Origin: Notospermus geniculatus
Taxonomy: Eukaryota > Nemertea > Pilidiophora > Heteronemertea > Lineidae
Direction: 5' to 3'
Assembly: GCA_002633025.1 (NCBI GenBank)
Contig: NMRB01001194.1
Coordinates: 117,149 to 181,148, forward strand
Length of the DNA: 64,000 bases
Each line of letters starts with the position of its first letter. Positions within the stretch are counted from its first letter, which is position 1. Below, piece by piece: positions 33,334 through 45,286 of the stretch. The notes under the pieces were generated by a model. It did not search any database. It was not told the DNA's origin and was given only the letters and a program-made list of their open reading frames with translations. The position numbers were made by a program, and so were the translations under genes.

Positions 33334-35830
33334 TAACCGCCTACGAGCACTAATGGTTGGCCTTTATCCCTATCGATTTCAGCTCTGATCCGATAATCAA
33401 TATGGCCGCCAGGCGGACATCTTTGTTTTCGTATTCCAGACTGTAACTGTAATGTGACAGATTGTTTTCCTTTTCCAACTTGGCCGCCCCAGTGGAATAC
33501 TTGCAGAATTGGCCAGCAACAGGAGGACTTTCGATAGACCAATAATAGTGATTGAAAAATTGATGGCCTGTCCTTGATCTGGATAGCTCCGGCCTTCATT
33601 CGTGGCTGTAGAGTCATTTAACGTTACCCGCCACCGTACGGGTACGCTGACGGTGGCGGTCTTCTGTAGACAAAGTTGTCATCTCGATCTAGACTGACGT
33701 TGCCTTGAGAACCGGCGAGGGAAAGCATGGGATGGGATGTTGGTTGGGCGTTGGCCTCATTGATTCCTTCAAATGATCTCGGCTGCGAATCATGCAGATG
33801 CTGAGGTGCACACTCCACCCTGAGGCTCGCTCCTGCGTGGAGTGTGATATCATGGTTCAATATTATCGCTATCGACTGATCGTGCGAATTCGACATCTGA
33901 TTATCTGTGTAAATACGCCAGGCCTGGCTACATTAGTACTGTGTACGTGTATAGGCCCTCTTATGGGCTATTAGAACACTTGCACACAAAACGTACACAA
34001 CAGCAGCTGGAGAAAGCTCACAAGTGCATTTATTGATTCAGGTTCTATATTGTACATGTTCAGGCCCGTGAGAGAGAGTAGGCCTATAGTTTAGAACAGG
34101 CTTAGAGGCCTAGGAGAGGACGACAGCTGTATATTAGAACTTGTATCAAGAATGTACACCCCATTGTTTTGTAAAAAGACGGGAATACATTATCTCTGTC
34201 CTCGCGTAAAAAAGGATCTGCAGCTGCTTTTTTGCGCCGTCCCTCAATGATACGGTATGCCTATTGATATCCCGGTGTGTACGGAAGAGTGGTCCGGGGA
34301 GTAAATAAACCCCAATACAAAAACCATTCTTTTACGTGACTTCCTGATAGTTTTGTTTGAAAGGCAGAGGGGACAATGCGATTCTCAACGTTCTAAAAAG
34401 TGTACGACCTACTGGAAATAAGGCTTAGCGCACATGTCCGACAAAACTCGATCCGTTAGGGATGTTTTTAAAGTAGACTGACCCAACGCTGTCGACTCGT
34501 CATTCAGCCTAGGCCCAGTGAACAGTGAAAAAGAGACCTCATATCAATGGTGACCTATGAAGTGGGACACATTTAACCACTTCTACGTATTATTTCAATG
34601 ACGGACTAGGCCGACATTTCCTGGGGGCTGCGACAACGTCCGAACCAACAAGGACTTGAGAGATGGACAACCTACCGTTGCAGCAATTCCAGCGAAATCA
34701 CCCACCTGTCACCGACAACAATACGATATGTATCTCTTAACGAAAACTCGTCGTGTGTAATCGTGATAATGTATGGGATACTTAATGACCTGAACAGTTG
34801 ACTACATGTACGAGGTACTTGTAAATGGGCATATTACAAACTAAATTGTCCAGGGATGGGATGCAGGCCATTAAACGCCTGCAGAATATACATGCAAAAG
34901 ATAAATACAGATGATTATAGTTCCAGCTTTAACCATGCATGGTAGGCTACCGCCGGGATAATGGTACCGTGGTGATGGTACCATGCTACCAATCCTACCC
35001 ATGGATATAATGGTATTATGGTACCCGGATAATCTCCGTGGTTCTTGGTACCAGCACACGTCGCGGTGCTCAGTCCAGAGTCGCCAGAACAATTCAAAGA
35101 TGTAGCCAACACTGCTCCAGAACCAACATGATATAAAGGACAGGTTCCGTGCAGGACATCAGCGTTCGAACGTTGCTGCTGCTGCTGCGCGCGTGCGTGC
35201 TCTCCCTCTCCGAGACGGTCCAGCGCGCCACGAGAGTTGTGGAAGCTACATGTATACTGAGCTAGGCTTATTTCTTTCGTAACGATTGGACATCCGAAAA
35301 TGTCCTCCTGACAGAGTACGTCGATAGATTGTTGTTCCACTATTGGCCAAGACTAGAATCGTGAATGTGTACGTCACATCGATCTCCTATGCAACAACCT
35401 CAGCTTTTTAAAAGAGTGTCAGTGGGTAAATGAGGCCGAAAACGACTTCCAATCGAATATTTGGGATCATTATTCATGGCAACTTAATTCTATTATTGGC
35501 AAGAATAGAATTTGGCGATATCCCAGCTTTCTACTTCGTTGACCATGACGCCCGCTTTTAGGTCCAGGATGACGTACCGAACATACCTGCCTGGTATACG
35601 GTATTTTGTTTAGCCTGTACAGTACATAATTTCCTACCAACTGATCCTTGCTTTCTTGAAAGAAGTGTCCAGTGTTTAGGGATGTTTGGTGGCTGCAACT
35701 CGGTCGTCAGCTGCTGCTACAACAACATAGTCATTAGCCTAATACCGTAGGCCCCCTGAGGCGCTACGGCGTGGGTCGCTGGTGGACGAGTCTCACTCAT
35801 TCCCTTCGTTCAGCACGATGTCACCTTGAC

Positions 35831-35953
35831 ACAAAAGCACACTAGGCGTAGTATCATTCTATCTCCTAGTTGGCTTCTAACTTTGTATACAAACGCATAC
35901 TAAGTGGAAGCCAACTAGGAGGTAGAATGATACTACGCCTAGTATGCTTTTGT
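35831..35953. mobile_element. Hairpin MITE
   Basis: The left arm ACAAAAGCACACTAGGCGTAGTATCATTCTA... is inverted at the right as ...TAGAATGATACTACGCCTAGTATGCTTTTGT. Each arm is about 52 bp with a few mismatches. Confidence 0.85.
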
Positions 35954-36464
35954 ACAACCGGGCCCAGGTGGTCATTGGTCAAAACTTAGAAAATAAGCCA
36001 TCGGCCATTTATAATTTGACGTTATCTTCACCAAAGCCTACAGCTGGCACCGGAGACATTCCTTCCCACCATTCGATGTAACGCGAACGGTCAAAGTGTA
36101 AGGTGGTCGCACCTACGGCAGTGGCCGTTTATGCCCAGATCCGATACCTTTGAGCGGATGTACCTCGGGGNGGGGGGGGGGGCAGGAACAAATAATAAAT
36201 GTGATCGATGGGTATCTGAAAACTTGACGATCCATAAACTTACAAATAAAATAGTGTAAAGGTTAGAAAACTTACTTACGTACATAATGTATTGCAGAAA
36301 AAAACAGGGCTATACCTCCATGCAGAAATAAAGTAGTCCAAACAGTCGTGTAGGGTATTAAAATAGGCGCTGACCTGCACCCGAGCAATCGTTGCAAATC
36401 CAGTGACCCGTATTACGGCACAAGGGCTATATGGTCGGTCAAATGACCTCGCGTGGAGGCCAAA

Positions 36465-36644
36465 AGGTCCCTTATAAAATGTTGCGGTAAAATCTCCCAT
36501 GCCTGCGGGCCAATGTCGGCGAAGTTTGCCATTGGCATGATTGGACACACAACTAGGTCCCTTATAAAATGTTGCGGTAAAATCTCCCATGCCTGCGGGC
36601 CAATGTCGGCGAAGTTTGCCATTGGCATGATTGGACACACAACT
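36465..36644. repeat. Perfect 90-bp tandem duplication
   Basis: The units 36465-36554 and 36555-36644 (starting AGGTCCCTTATAAAATG) are identical. The length is a multiple of three, so frames remain open on both strands, but no protein family is recognisable. Confidence 0.95.
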
Positions 36645-37088
36645 TTCATCAACACAACTTTGGTCAATTGGCGTGGTCACATCTCGGCGACATATGGTGG
36701 AAATTTGCCGCAGTTTGAAAGGATAGATGCTATAGAGACTTACTTTGAGCCAGACGCCAATGGTGACGAAATTGTCGCGTCCTTTTGGGGACGAAATGAG
36801 AATTCTCCGGGCTGCCTAAGTTGCTATTCCATCAGCCCGCCAAGCACACAGACCAAGCCTATACAGATCGATTAACATTATCGATTCTGTTCGTACAGCA
36901 GGTGAAATATTTTATGAATAAATTTGAAAACAGAGCAGGTGGTGTCAGAATTAATAGGCCTACATTGCAGGTGGAGGGGATCAATGACGTGATGTTGGCT
37001 GCGATGCGCACCCCTGACGTAGGCGCCCCTCCTCTTCTTTGCACTGGTGGCCTTTTAAAGATGAAAGTAGAGTAGGCCTCATAAAGGC

Positions 37089-37212
37089 TGCTCCTCTCAT
37101 CCTCCCATCGCAGAGCTTTGGTCTCGCTCCGCTTCATACGCTCGCACTTTGTGTGCGAGCGTATGAAGAGGAGAGAGACCAAAGCTCTGCGATGGGAGGA
37201 TGGCTCCTCTTC
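37089..37212. mobile_element. Hairpin MITE
   Basis: The block CCTCCCATCGCAGAGCTTTG...CTTCATACGCTCGCAC is repeated inverted after a 4-base loop (near 37147-37150) with a short asymmetric stretch. The outer flank CTCCTCT pairs with AGAGGAG-type sequence. Confidence 0.85.
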
Positions 37213-39829
37213 ACGTGGGATAGTCTCGTGCCACCAGACTCTGCAATTTTCAATTTTAGAGTCTGGTCCGGATGGTACCTTTTGCTTGTAAAAACCATCA
37301 TGGCGGACAATCTACCGCCGATGACGTAGAACACAATGCACAATCAAAGCAAAAAGCATTCAGCGTGCGAGTAAAACTGCAGTATTCGTACCATTTGCTG
37401 TTAGCCCTACCGCACTTTTTATACTACAATTTCGTCCTCAATCGAAAAATTATATACATACCTGTCGGAATTCCAACGAAAGACACTATAAATTGACTTG
37501 ACAACACAGATTGATGCGATTCATCTCGCTAATTTTCACGCTTCGAGTGATCTGGGCGCAGCCATTATTCCTCCTGCAGCCTACGTCACCAACTTTTGAG
37601 ATCCATGACGCATTGGTAGTGACTAGCCAATCAGCGAAGCTCCTCTTATTTTGAATTTTCCGAATAAGAAAATTCAATGGGAATTTCGTTCCGTGCCAGA
37701 CCCTCGGTCTGGCGACCTCGGAGTATGACCGAGGGGCTGGTTGCGCGAGACTACACGTGGGAGTCTTCTCGTGCAAGTTTCTGTGGGCCAACGCAGCCCT
37801 TTTGAAAATCATCAGTTGTTTTTTAGTGTCATTGGTCGTATTGCTGGAGAAACTCTCACGTCACGTGAAGCAGCACCTCAGGCCTGGCCTACTCCATCTA
37901 TCAAAAGGTCGCCAATGTTAAACCTGCAGCCGACCATATATAGGCCCTATCGCACACGGAGAAGTGAGCGCAGCAGGCACAAAGGAGTTAGAAGGTTCGA
38001 TGGGAGAGAATGTTCCAATATCTCTTCTGCATAAGTCAAGGAAGGCACTCCCCAGCGGCACGGCTGACTTGGCCGGCTCCAACGCATCTTCCTCCATCAT
38101 TACATCTAATTCTTTCATAACCGCATTTCACGACTGTTAGAAGTCAATGCATGTAGTGGAAAAGGTCCGGAACGAAATTTGATTGGTTGGTGCCCTATTT
38201 GGAATATAATAGGAATTCATTCTCCATTTCCTTTCTTTTATTCACAAAGATTTTCTTTTTTTGGATGTAAGGACTTGTCCTGCTATCGAGTCTCTTTCCG
38301 CTGCCCAAACCGAACATCTATACCCCCCATGATCTGAACGACACTTCGTGAACCCGGTCGCCACCAGGCTTGTAAAAACAATAATTGTACAGCATCGAAT
38401 TTCTCTCAACCATACAAGAGATATTGTGCTGTGCATTGGTATACCCCGTCCAACTGAACTCTACATAGCTTCTCGGCCTATTGGCTAAGGTTAAAGTTAT
38501 TACGAAATTTAAGAGTTGCGGTCTTTGCAGAAGTGCGCTTTAAATTTCCGTTCCATCCATAAAATACATGTATCTATTTTTATCTTTAGCATCCGTAAAT
38601 TCCACCCGCAGTTTCAAACCGCTACCCACTACGTTACCACCGCTCAGGAACTGCTATTGCTGACGCCAGCCTTAAAGTATGACTAATAGATGGCGTTAGG
38701 TGTCCGATTAGGGGAATCCCCGTTGGGAATGTGCCAAAATGTGCGGTGCGACGTGCTGGTAAAAACGGGCCAAATTTGTGGTTCTCGGCCAGCTTACATG
38801 AAGTTATTGGATTATATAGCCTTCAAAATGTCCGAACACGTGGATGCACACTAACAGGCCCCTCGCGGGACCCGCCGATGCGGCTCGAAAAACGCCCCTT
38901 TACCCGCAATTTTTGGTACGCTGATGTGCAACACACTTTATGGGGAGTGACACCCCCCCCCCCGGGCTGAAATGGTACTTGCTTCATCTGCCTGACACAA
39001 AAAATGTGCACCCAATTTGCACCCTTGGGGCTATACTTTCGCCCCTGTTTGGGGGTTAAATGATGAAGTCACAGAAGAAGAAGAAGAATGATGTACAACA
39101 GCAAACATGTCATAGGTAAGCCATATGCATGAATGATGCAAGGAAGTAAAAAAACACCTTAAACATGTCTATGGAGGGTACACTACCACTTGCTATACAA
39201 TAAGGCCGCCGCCTATAGCCTATTCCCCTACTATATAAAGGACAGCTCTGAGCTTTTAAGCTACTACTTCGGCCATCTATCCAGACAATTTAAAAAGACC
39301 GGGTTTATTTATCGAGCCGCTCGATGAATAAGTACTACTTTCGGTCTTATTTGTCAAGCCGCTCGATGAGAAGTACGTGGATTCAGTGTTATTTATCGAG
39401 CTAGCTTCACAAGCAGGCTTCAAATTCGGCATTGTTCGTCGAGCTGGTAATAAAGACGCGCCTCCTCATGAATATGCAATGGCTTCAGCTTGTTTAGTTG
39501 GGAAGTTGGCAGTGTGGTGGTGTTTCATTGCTCGCAACAAGGGGCCGGGTCTCCGAAGCCAATTTATCCTTTTTTCAACCCTTGTTTCTGCGTGATGATC
39601 CAAATCTTAGACACTGTGGTCGCATGCCTAGCTTCAGACTCTCGGTTTTCGTCAGGCTCAAGATTAATCCGCTGTGGTTTGTGGGTCAGAATCTGCCGGC
39701 GAGTCCGAACACCAGGGTGTGCCCAGGATGATGCAACGATTCTGTAGACGATTTTATCAGTGTCACCACAAAGAAAAAATAATTAACCAGTTGTTCTTTG
39801 TAGAAATTTGGAAAAGTCAACATAATTTT

Positions 39830-40105
39830 CTAAGAAAAGGAAAACAAAAAAAAGAAAAAAAAATGAAAAAAAAACATCAAAAAAAGAAAAAAATGAAAAA
39901 AAACATCATGACCCACGGGAATCGATCCCTCGCCCTCAGCGGTGTAAGCCCAACATCTTTGCAATGTGCCAGTCAACACACTGAAGACAGCGGCAGAGTA
40001 CTTATCACCTGGTTCGGGAAATACGGCCAGCTCGACGTTTACGCCCAATTTTGCGTACTGTTCAGCGAGCCGGGCTTGATAAATAGCCACTTCGATTTAA
40101 AAATG
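39830..40105 (-). repeat. SINE-like repeat with A-rich tract, left arm of an inverted pair
   Basis: On the minus strand a tRNA-like B box (GGGATCGATTCCC) lies near 39920, next to a long A-rich tract at 39839-39905 on the + strand. The part 39930-40105 is an inverted, diverged copy of 40595-40761, sharing TATTTATC..CC[CT]GG and GAACCAGGT[GA]ATAA. Confidence 0.55.
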
Positions 40106-40594
40106 GGCTTATGCATGGCGTGCATGGGCCATCATAGGCAGATAGGGCCGACTCACACAGGCCTAAAATAGGGAGGTTTAGAAATCAAACAAAATCAAAA
40201 CCACCATCAACCGAATCTAGGCTAATAAAATAAAGGAAGTGGTTATTTGGCAAGCAAATGCTTGCCGAATTACAGACATTTGGTCTTAGATGGCAAGCAG
40301 ACAATAATGAATATTAATTAGACCTCATTAATTATGCAAACAGAAGACGAAGATGGCGTCCTCCGACTCGCCGAAAAGTTGCGATTGGGAGTAGGCTATG
40401 CCTCCAACGAAGATTTTAAGACATTTTAAGGCATCGAACTGTTTATTTGCACAGTTATCTGCTGTGTATGCAGTAAGCGTACAGTCTTCGATGCACGTCT
40501 AGCTCATTAATTATGCAGCGCTCCTGCAGAGCAGCTGGCAGGGCAGAAAATATCGTTTAGTGGAGGGGGCCTTGCGAAAGGAGCCACCTACAAG

Positions 40595-40761
40595 CGATTT
40601 TCAGATGAAAGTGGTTATTTATCGACCCTGGTTTGCCAAACAGTACGCCAAGTTTGGCAAAACGACGAGTTACCCGCATTGTCCTGAACCAGGTAATAAA
40701 TTCCCACCGCATACCTGCAACCAGTTGACTAGCGCAGTGCACAGAGTGATGGGCCAGCAAC
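40595..40761 (+). repeat. Right arm of the inverted SINE-like pair
   Basis: This segment matches 39930-40105 in reverse. It runs directly into the N gap, which may reflect failed assembly of the inverted repeat. Confidence 0.55.
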
Positions 40762-40882
40762 NNNNNNNNNNNNNNNNNNNNNNNNNNNNNNNNNNNNNNN
40801 NNNNNNNNNNNNNNNNNNNNNNNNNNNNNNNNNNNNNNNNNNNNNNNNNNNNNNNNNNNNNNNNNNNNNNNNNNNNNNNNNN
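40762..40882. other. Assembly gap (121 N)
   Basis: A run of N beside an inverted repeat. Confidence 0.95.
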
Positions 40883-41620
40883 CCCCCGATCTCCCTTGGC
40901 CCTTGCTTACCACCTGCATAGGTTAAAACTTCCTCCAAGGTTATAACAAACAATTGGCATGTTTGCTTGCCCAACAGCCAAACGTGCTGAATAATATGGC
41001 AAGCACATATCCTGATTAATATTCATTAGGGGGCGTGACATGCTTGCCAAATAGGGACATTTTTTTAGCATTAGATGGCAAGCATGCTTGCTAAATAAGG
41101 ACGAAAATGGGAACTGCTTGGCAAGCATGCTTGCCAAATAAACCCGGCCTAAAATATATGCCTCGCGCAGCGAGGCTTCAGGGCTCGTTAATCATATTTG
41201 CAAACGGCGTTAATTTTGTTGATTTTCCAGTTGGAAAAATTATGAATTGTACAGTGTACATTTTGTACACGTATTCATAGCCAATCAGAAACTGTGTTAC
41301 GGCGGCGTCGGGTAAACCCGTGATGATGGCTTGTGATTGGATCCCTCGTCAAACAGCGCCGTCTATTGATTATCCGTCAGTTTTGGCGCCAATCATGCCA
41401 GTGTTTTAGTGGGTCTATACCTATGGCCAACTAAACACTGGGGACGGGTGTATAGCATCCGGTGAATGTTGCTATTCGTAAAAATTAACGTGTCGCGAGA
41501 TTCAGCGACCCGCTCAATACTCGAATCTGATTGATTAATCATCAGGGTGAATTCGTCGGGTTATCCCATAAACTTACAACTTCCTTACAAATGACTCAGA
41601 GGCATGGGAGAGATCAACTA

Positions 41621-41897
41621 CAGTACAGGTCACAATTGACATCCCTACGGCTTCGCGTAAGTTACTCGTAAGTTACGAGTAACTTACGGGTAACTCACGG
41701 CTTTGGTTTCGCGTAACTCACCGCGTAACTCGCCAAAATCGCGCAACTCGCCTCGTAAATCGCTGTGTAACTCACCGCGTAACTAGCGTAATTCGCGTAA
41801 CTCGCCTCGTAAGTTACGCGGTGAGTTTTTGCGTAAGTTACGAGTGACTTACGCGTAACTTGCGCGAATTTAGGGATGTCAATTGTGACCTGTACTG
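41621..41897. mobile_element. MITE with TA duplication and GTAACTCGC-repeat core
   Basis: The ends CAGTACAGGTCACAATTGAC and its inverted copy are perfect over at least 28 bp, with TA on both sides. The inside is made of many variants of GTAACTCGCG and CGTAAGTTAC in both orientations, a small satellite enclosed in transposon ends. Confidence 0.85.
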
Positions 41898-41961
41898 TAT
41901 GCTTCTGATCAGTAACATCAAAATTTTGATAGTGGGTGCATAATGCCTGTAGATATTTTAT

Positions 41962-43842
41962 TATATCGTACCTCGAGAAAGAATCCGTGAATATGATTGG
42001 CCGAGACGCGTCACGTGAGCAGTGGACATTTTTCAATGTCTTCCGCTCAAGATGCAATGTCTCCCGCTCACGGAAAACAAAATGGCGGACGTTTTTTCGT
42101 TTGACCGCTTCGAATATTTGAAGTCGCATATTAGGCTATCGAGGTCCGATTAAATCCTATTATGGTGTCGATTGGCGTAGTATCAGCATGTTTAGCATGA
42201 ATAAATCAAAAAGGCTGAATGGAATAGAGGGAATAACATGTTCAACAGTCGTAAATTCTAGGCCCACCGGTCGCACGCAGACTGCCGAGAGCCCATGCCG
42301 ATGTCAGTGCCTCAGGCTACCAGTTCAATCGCAGCAGCATACCCGCGTGGAGTGGACTTACAAGTTTAAAAGTACTGTTACGTAATGTAGGCCTAGAAGT
42401 GATACTACGTCGCGTTTGGAAGAATATTACCACGTTTATTCCTTCGTTATTCAACTCCATTCGGCCTAGGCTAACGCAGGAAATATTTTTTTCCAAATCG
42501 TGGTTGACAATGTTTCGTCGTCTGCACGCATTCCGTCGCTGCCGGACACAGCCGCAGAGACGGGTTGTGACGCATTACCGGTACGATATAGGCCCGTATT
42601 CTAGAAGCCTCCTTAACTCTAAGGTCTACTTTAAGCTTTTGTATTCTGCCCTGCAAACAATAGCTAAAGGTAAACCTTAGAGATAAGGAAGGTTCTAGAA
42701 TACGGCCCATAGAAAATGGCACCCTCGGCGGCCTCGGTTAACAATGTTTTCTCGGGGTGACATTTCGGTCTGTCCCACGACATGGCGGGCGCCATTTCCT
42801 TATTGTTGAGTGAAACGGTGTTTAAAATCTTGGACAGTGTTATTAAAGTGCACATTTTCATCGTTTTTCCTTTTGTCTTTTACGACAAAATAGTTCCACT
42901 ACGCCACTTCTAAATCGTTGTCCAGTGGCACAATAAATAATGAAATTGATGAAACGGTTCAAAAGTGAGAGAAAGCGAGCCACGTAATAAAAGAGGTTTC
43001 TCGAAATGTTGTCAATTGGTAGAGAGGTGTGATGATAAAGAAGGCGAATAATTTCGTAGGCAGCTCCAGGTGATTCTAGGATTACATTAAGAAAATGGCG
43101 CCCGCCATGGAGGGGGACAGACCGAAATGTCACCCCGAGAAAACATTGTTGACCAAGGCCGCCGAGGTCAACAATGTTTTTTCGAGGGGTGACATTTCGG
43201 TCTGTCCCCCGACATGAAAGGGTGCCATTTTCTATATCGTACCGGTGTAAATGTATGTGTCACAATCCGTCTCTGCGGCTGTGCCCGGCAGCGGCGGAAT
43301 GCGTGAAGACAACAGACCATGGTCAACCACGATTTGAAAAAAAAATCCTTGCTAAAAAGCTGTGCTAGTCTAGGCCTAAGTGAGTTAAATGACAAAGGAA
43401 AGGTGGTACCCCTAATATTCTTCCAAATGTGACAAAGTATCATTCTGTTAGGCCTACATTGCGTAACAGTATTGTTAAACTTGGCAGTCCACTCCACGTG
43501 CCTAGCGCTGCTGCGATTGAACTTGCGCGGGGCCGGTAGGCCTAGAATTTATGACTCTTGAACATGCCATTCCCTGTATTCCACTCAACCTTTTTCATGT
43601 ATTCGTGCTAAACATGCTGATACTACGCCAATCGACACCAGAATATGATTTAATCGGAGCTCGATAGCCTAATATGCGACTTCAAATATTCGAAGCGGTC
43701 AAACGAAAAAACGTCCGCCATTTTGTTTTCCGTGAGCGGTGGACATTTGTATCTTGAGCGGGAGACATTGAAAAATGTTCACCGCTCACGTGACGCGTCT
43801 CGGCCAATCATATTCACGGATTCTCTCTTGAGGTACGATATA
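41962..43842. mobile_element. 1.9-kb foldback element inserted in a GPCR gene
   Basis: The arms run from TATATCGTACCTC at 41962 and GAGGTACGATATA at 43842 inward to about 42805 and 43083, with an unpaired centre of about 280 bp. The arms share hundreds of bases with moderate divergence (for example the CACGTGA...GAGCGG and ATGCTGATACTACGCC blocks). The left arm carries an extra MITE (42591-42709). The right arm carries an extra inverted block around GGCCGCCGAGG near 43160. No transposase frame was found in it. Confidence 0.85.
42591..42709. mobile_element. Hairpin MITE nested in the foldback left arm
   Basis: The ends GGCCCGTATTCTAGAA and TTCTAGAATACGGCCCA are inverted repeats. TA flanks both sides. 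The other arm of the foldback, near 43226-43236, reads straight through this site (TATATAG continuous on the same strand) and is the empty site, which fixes the TA duplication. Confidence 0.9.
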
Positions 43843-44705
43843 AACTATTACTACAGCCATCACCCTTTTTGTGGCCGAAATACCTCCCTTGATACGTTTC
43901 CCTGAACGTCTCGTCAAACCGTTCTTACTGGATGCTTTGAGTGTTGTCAAAATGGAATATGTGATGATGACGAGAGTCGTGAGGGGTACACATACGCTCA
44001 CAATTACTGCAAGACCATTTCTGTAGACTGCTTCGTATATTTGATTGTCTCCCAAGTCAGTGTAATCTTTTACTGGTCTTAGTCTCCTGGCGCATGGGTC
44101 ATAGCGATAGCTGACTGCGTATGTGAACAAAAGTGGAAAGCGATATACAAAGGAACAAACAAAAACAAGCCCGATTGTTATATACGCATTCTTGTTGTAC
44201 AAATGGACGCCGCTTTCAGTGGCCTACACACTGCGATAAATCGTTCTACTGCGATGCAAACAGTTAAGTAGATAGATGCAGTTCTTGAAATGGACCGTGT
44301 GAAATTAATATAGCCGTAGGCAATATTATAAAACTCAATGTATGGATTAACAAGAACAATGTAATAATGTATTCTTCTCATGGTATTCTGTAAAATGTCT
44401 CCCAGTAAAACTGCGCTGTCTGCAACAGCCATAGCTCTGAGTAGAATCGAGTTTGACGTAAATGGCCGTTCACGACCGAGTACTATAAATGAGAGACAAT
44501 TCCCTGCCAGGCCGAGAGGTACAATGATCAGAGTCAAGTGAACCTGTATGATCAACTCAAAGTACCGCCTTAAGCTGATTAAAGGTTCCAATCTGTATCC
44601 TGATAGACATCTCACGGCGCGTACTACGTGGGCTGCAGCTGTAGTGGACTTTGTTATCATGGCTATACCTTCCGTTATTTCTGTATCTTGAGTGAAATTG
44701 TGCAA
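43843..44705 (-). pseudogene. Class A GPCR pseudogene, truncated in TM6
   Basis: From the ATG at 44705 the frame encodes TM1 (GLAGNCLSF), TM2 (AVADSAVLL), TM3 followed by CIAVERFIAVCRPLKA (the DRY region as ERF), then a frame change near 44175-44180, between ...SICTTRMR and AYITIGLVFV. In the new frame come TM4, TM5 and loop 3 with KRIKGG and ATKRVMAVVIV, the start of TM6. There the foldback begins, and the remaining codons are transposon sequence up to a stop near 43786. TM6-TM7 are missing and I could not find them beyond the element. The ER[FY].AVC.P pattern resembles FMRFamide/peptide receptors. The frame change could be a sequencing error, but the TM6 loss is physical in this assembly. 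Confidence 0.75.
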
Positions 44706-44722
44706 CCTAAGATATACTTACC

Positions 44723-45286
44723 TATAGCACCGTGGAGAATCGCCAGCGCATTAGCCGAGTTTCTCAGGTGGCAGCACTGGTATCCGAGTCGGAACATGGC
44801 GGCTGTGTCACAAATGTTGAAGATGTCAACTCCAAAGCGGGGAGCAAATGTACTGAAGATGAAAGGTATACACGCTTAGACCATGCCGAGGATGACCTCC
44901 AGTTTATCGTCTACATTAATGTAAAGCTTCCTTAATTGGAATTACGTAGTCGATTTTACATTTGAAGTGGAAACGTTCAAGTGTCACCAGCTGGTCACTG
45001 CGATCAATGAAACAACCGGCCTAGTACACTACGAACATTTCCACTTCAAACAAAGAAACAACACTCCTTCAGCACCTATATTTCGGCGTGTTCTATTGCA
45101 AGTTATCAGTAGATCATCCTCGAATTTACTTAAATTCGCTCACCTCGACCGAAACTCTCCATCTTTCTCGTTTTAGTCGGCAACACACACATCGATATGT
45201 GACACAGCCGCCATGTTCGACTCGGATACCAGTGCTGCCACCTGAGAAACTTGGCTAATGCGCTGGCGATTCTCCACGGTGTATAG
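44723..45286. mobile_element. Foldback element beside the GPCR pseudogene
   Basis: The arms 44723-44815 and 45196-45286 are inverted copies (CACCGTGGAGAATCGCCAGC...GTGACACAGCCGCCATGTTC) with few mismatches, separated by 380 bp of unique sequence. It lies just upstream of the pseudogene start codon. Confidence 0.85.

Larger units (their letters stand above)
40240..41150. repeat. Cluster of GGCAAGC/GCTTGCC palindromic words
   Basis: Imperfect and perfect palindromes based on TTGGCAAGCATGCTTGCCAA occur near 40246, 40968, 41040, 41079 and 41119, with ATTAATTATGCA words at 40315-40340 and 40505. They flank the N gap on both sides. They could be ends of nested transposons. Confidence 0.5.
32790..41620. 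other. Long intergenic, repeat-rich stretch
   Basis: It holds the 5' side of the synaptotagmin gene and then hairpins at 35831 and 37089, tandem repeats at 33190 and 36465, tRNA-like repeat arms at 39905 and 40595, and palindromic GCAAGC words to 41140. A 141-codon minus frame at 34915-35340 (with a Gln run from a CAG tract) and a 66-codon minus frame at 37918-38118 have no domain or splice support. No gene is called. Confidence 0.4.

Noticed and set aside
33075-33617. A 180-codon minus frame.
   Set aside because: Much of it is a degenerate 15-bp tandem repeat (33190-33333), and no domain or splice signal supports it.
34915-35340. A 141-codon minus frame with a Gln run.
   Set aside because: The Gln run comes from a CAG tract and the rest from GGTACC-rich low-complexity sequence. 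There is no family resemblance.
36660-36800. A + frame with GGNLPQFERIDAIETYF, faintly like a Ty3/gypsy gag start.
   Set aside because: Too short, no LTR, protease or RT nearby, and the usual downstream gag pattern is absent.
37918-38118. A possible first exon starting MKELDVMMEEDALEPAK.
   Set aside because: The opening is protein-like, but there is no donor, no partner exon, and the frame becomes low quality after 35 codons.
39830-40171. A Lys-rich 165-codon + frame.
   Set aside because: The Lys run is the A-rich tract beside a SINE-like repeat.
41040-43850. A CRISPR-like or regulatory array because of regular repeats.
   Set aside because: The repeats are inverted, of transposon type, and the genome is clearly animal nuclear DNA.
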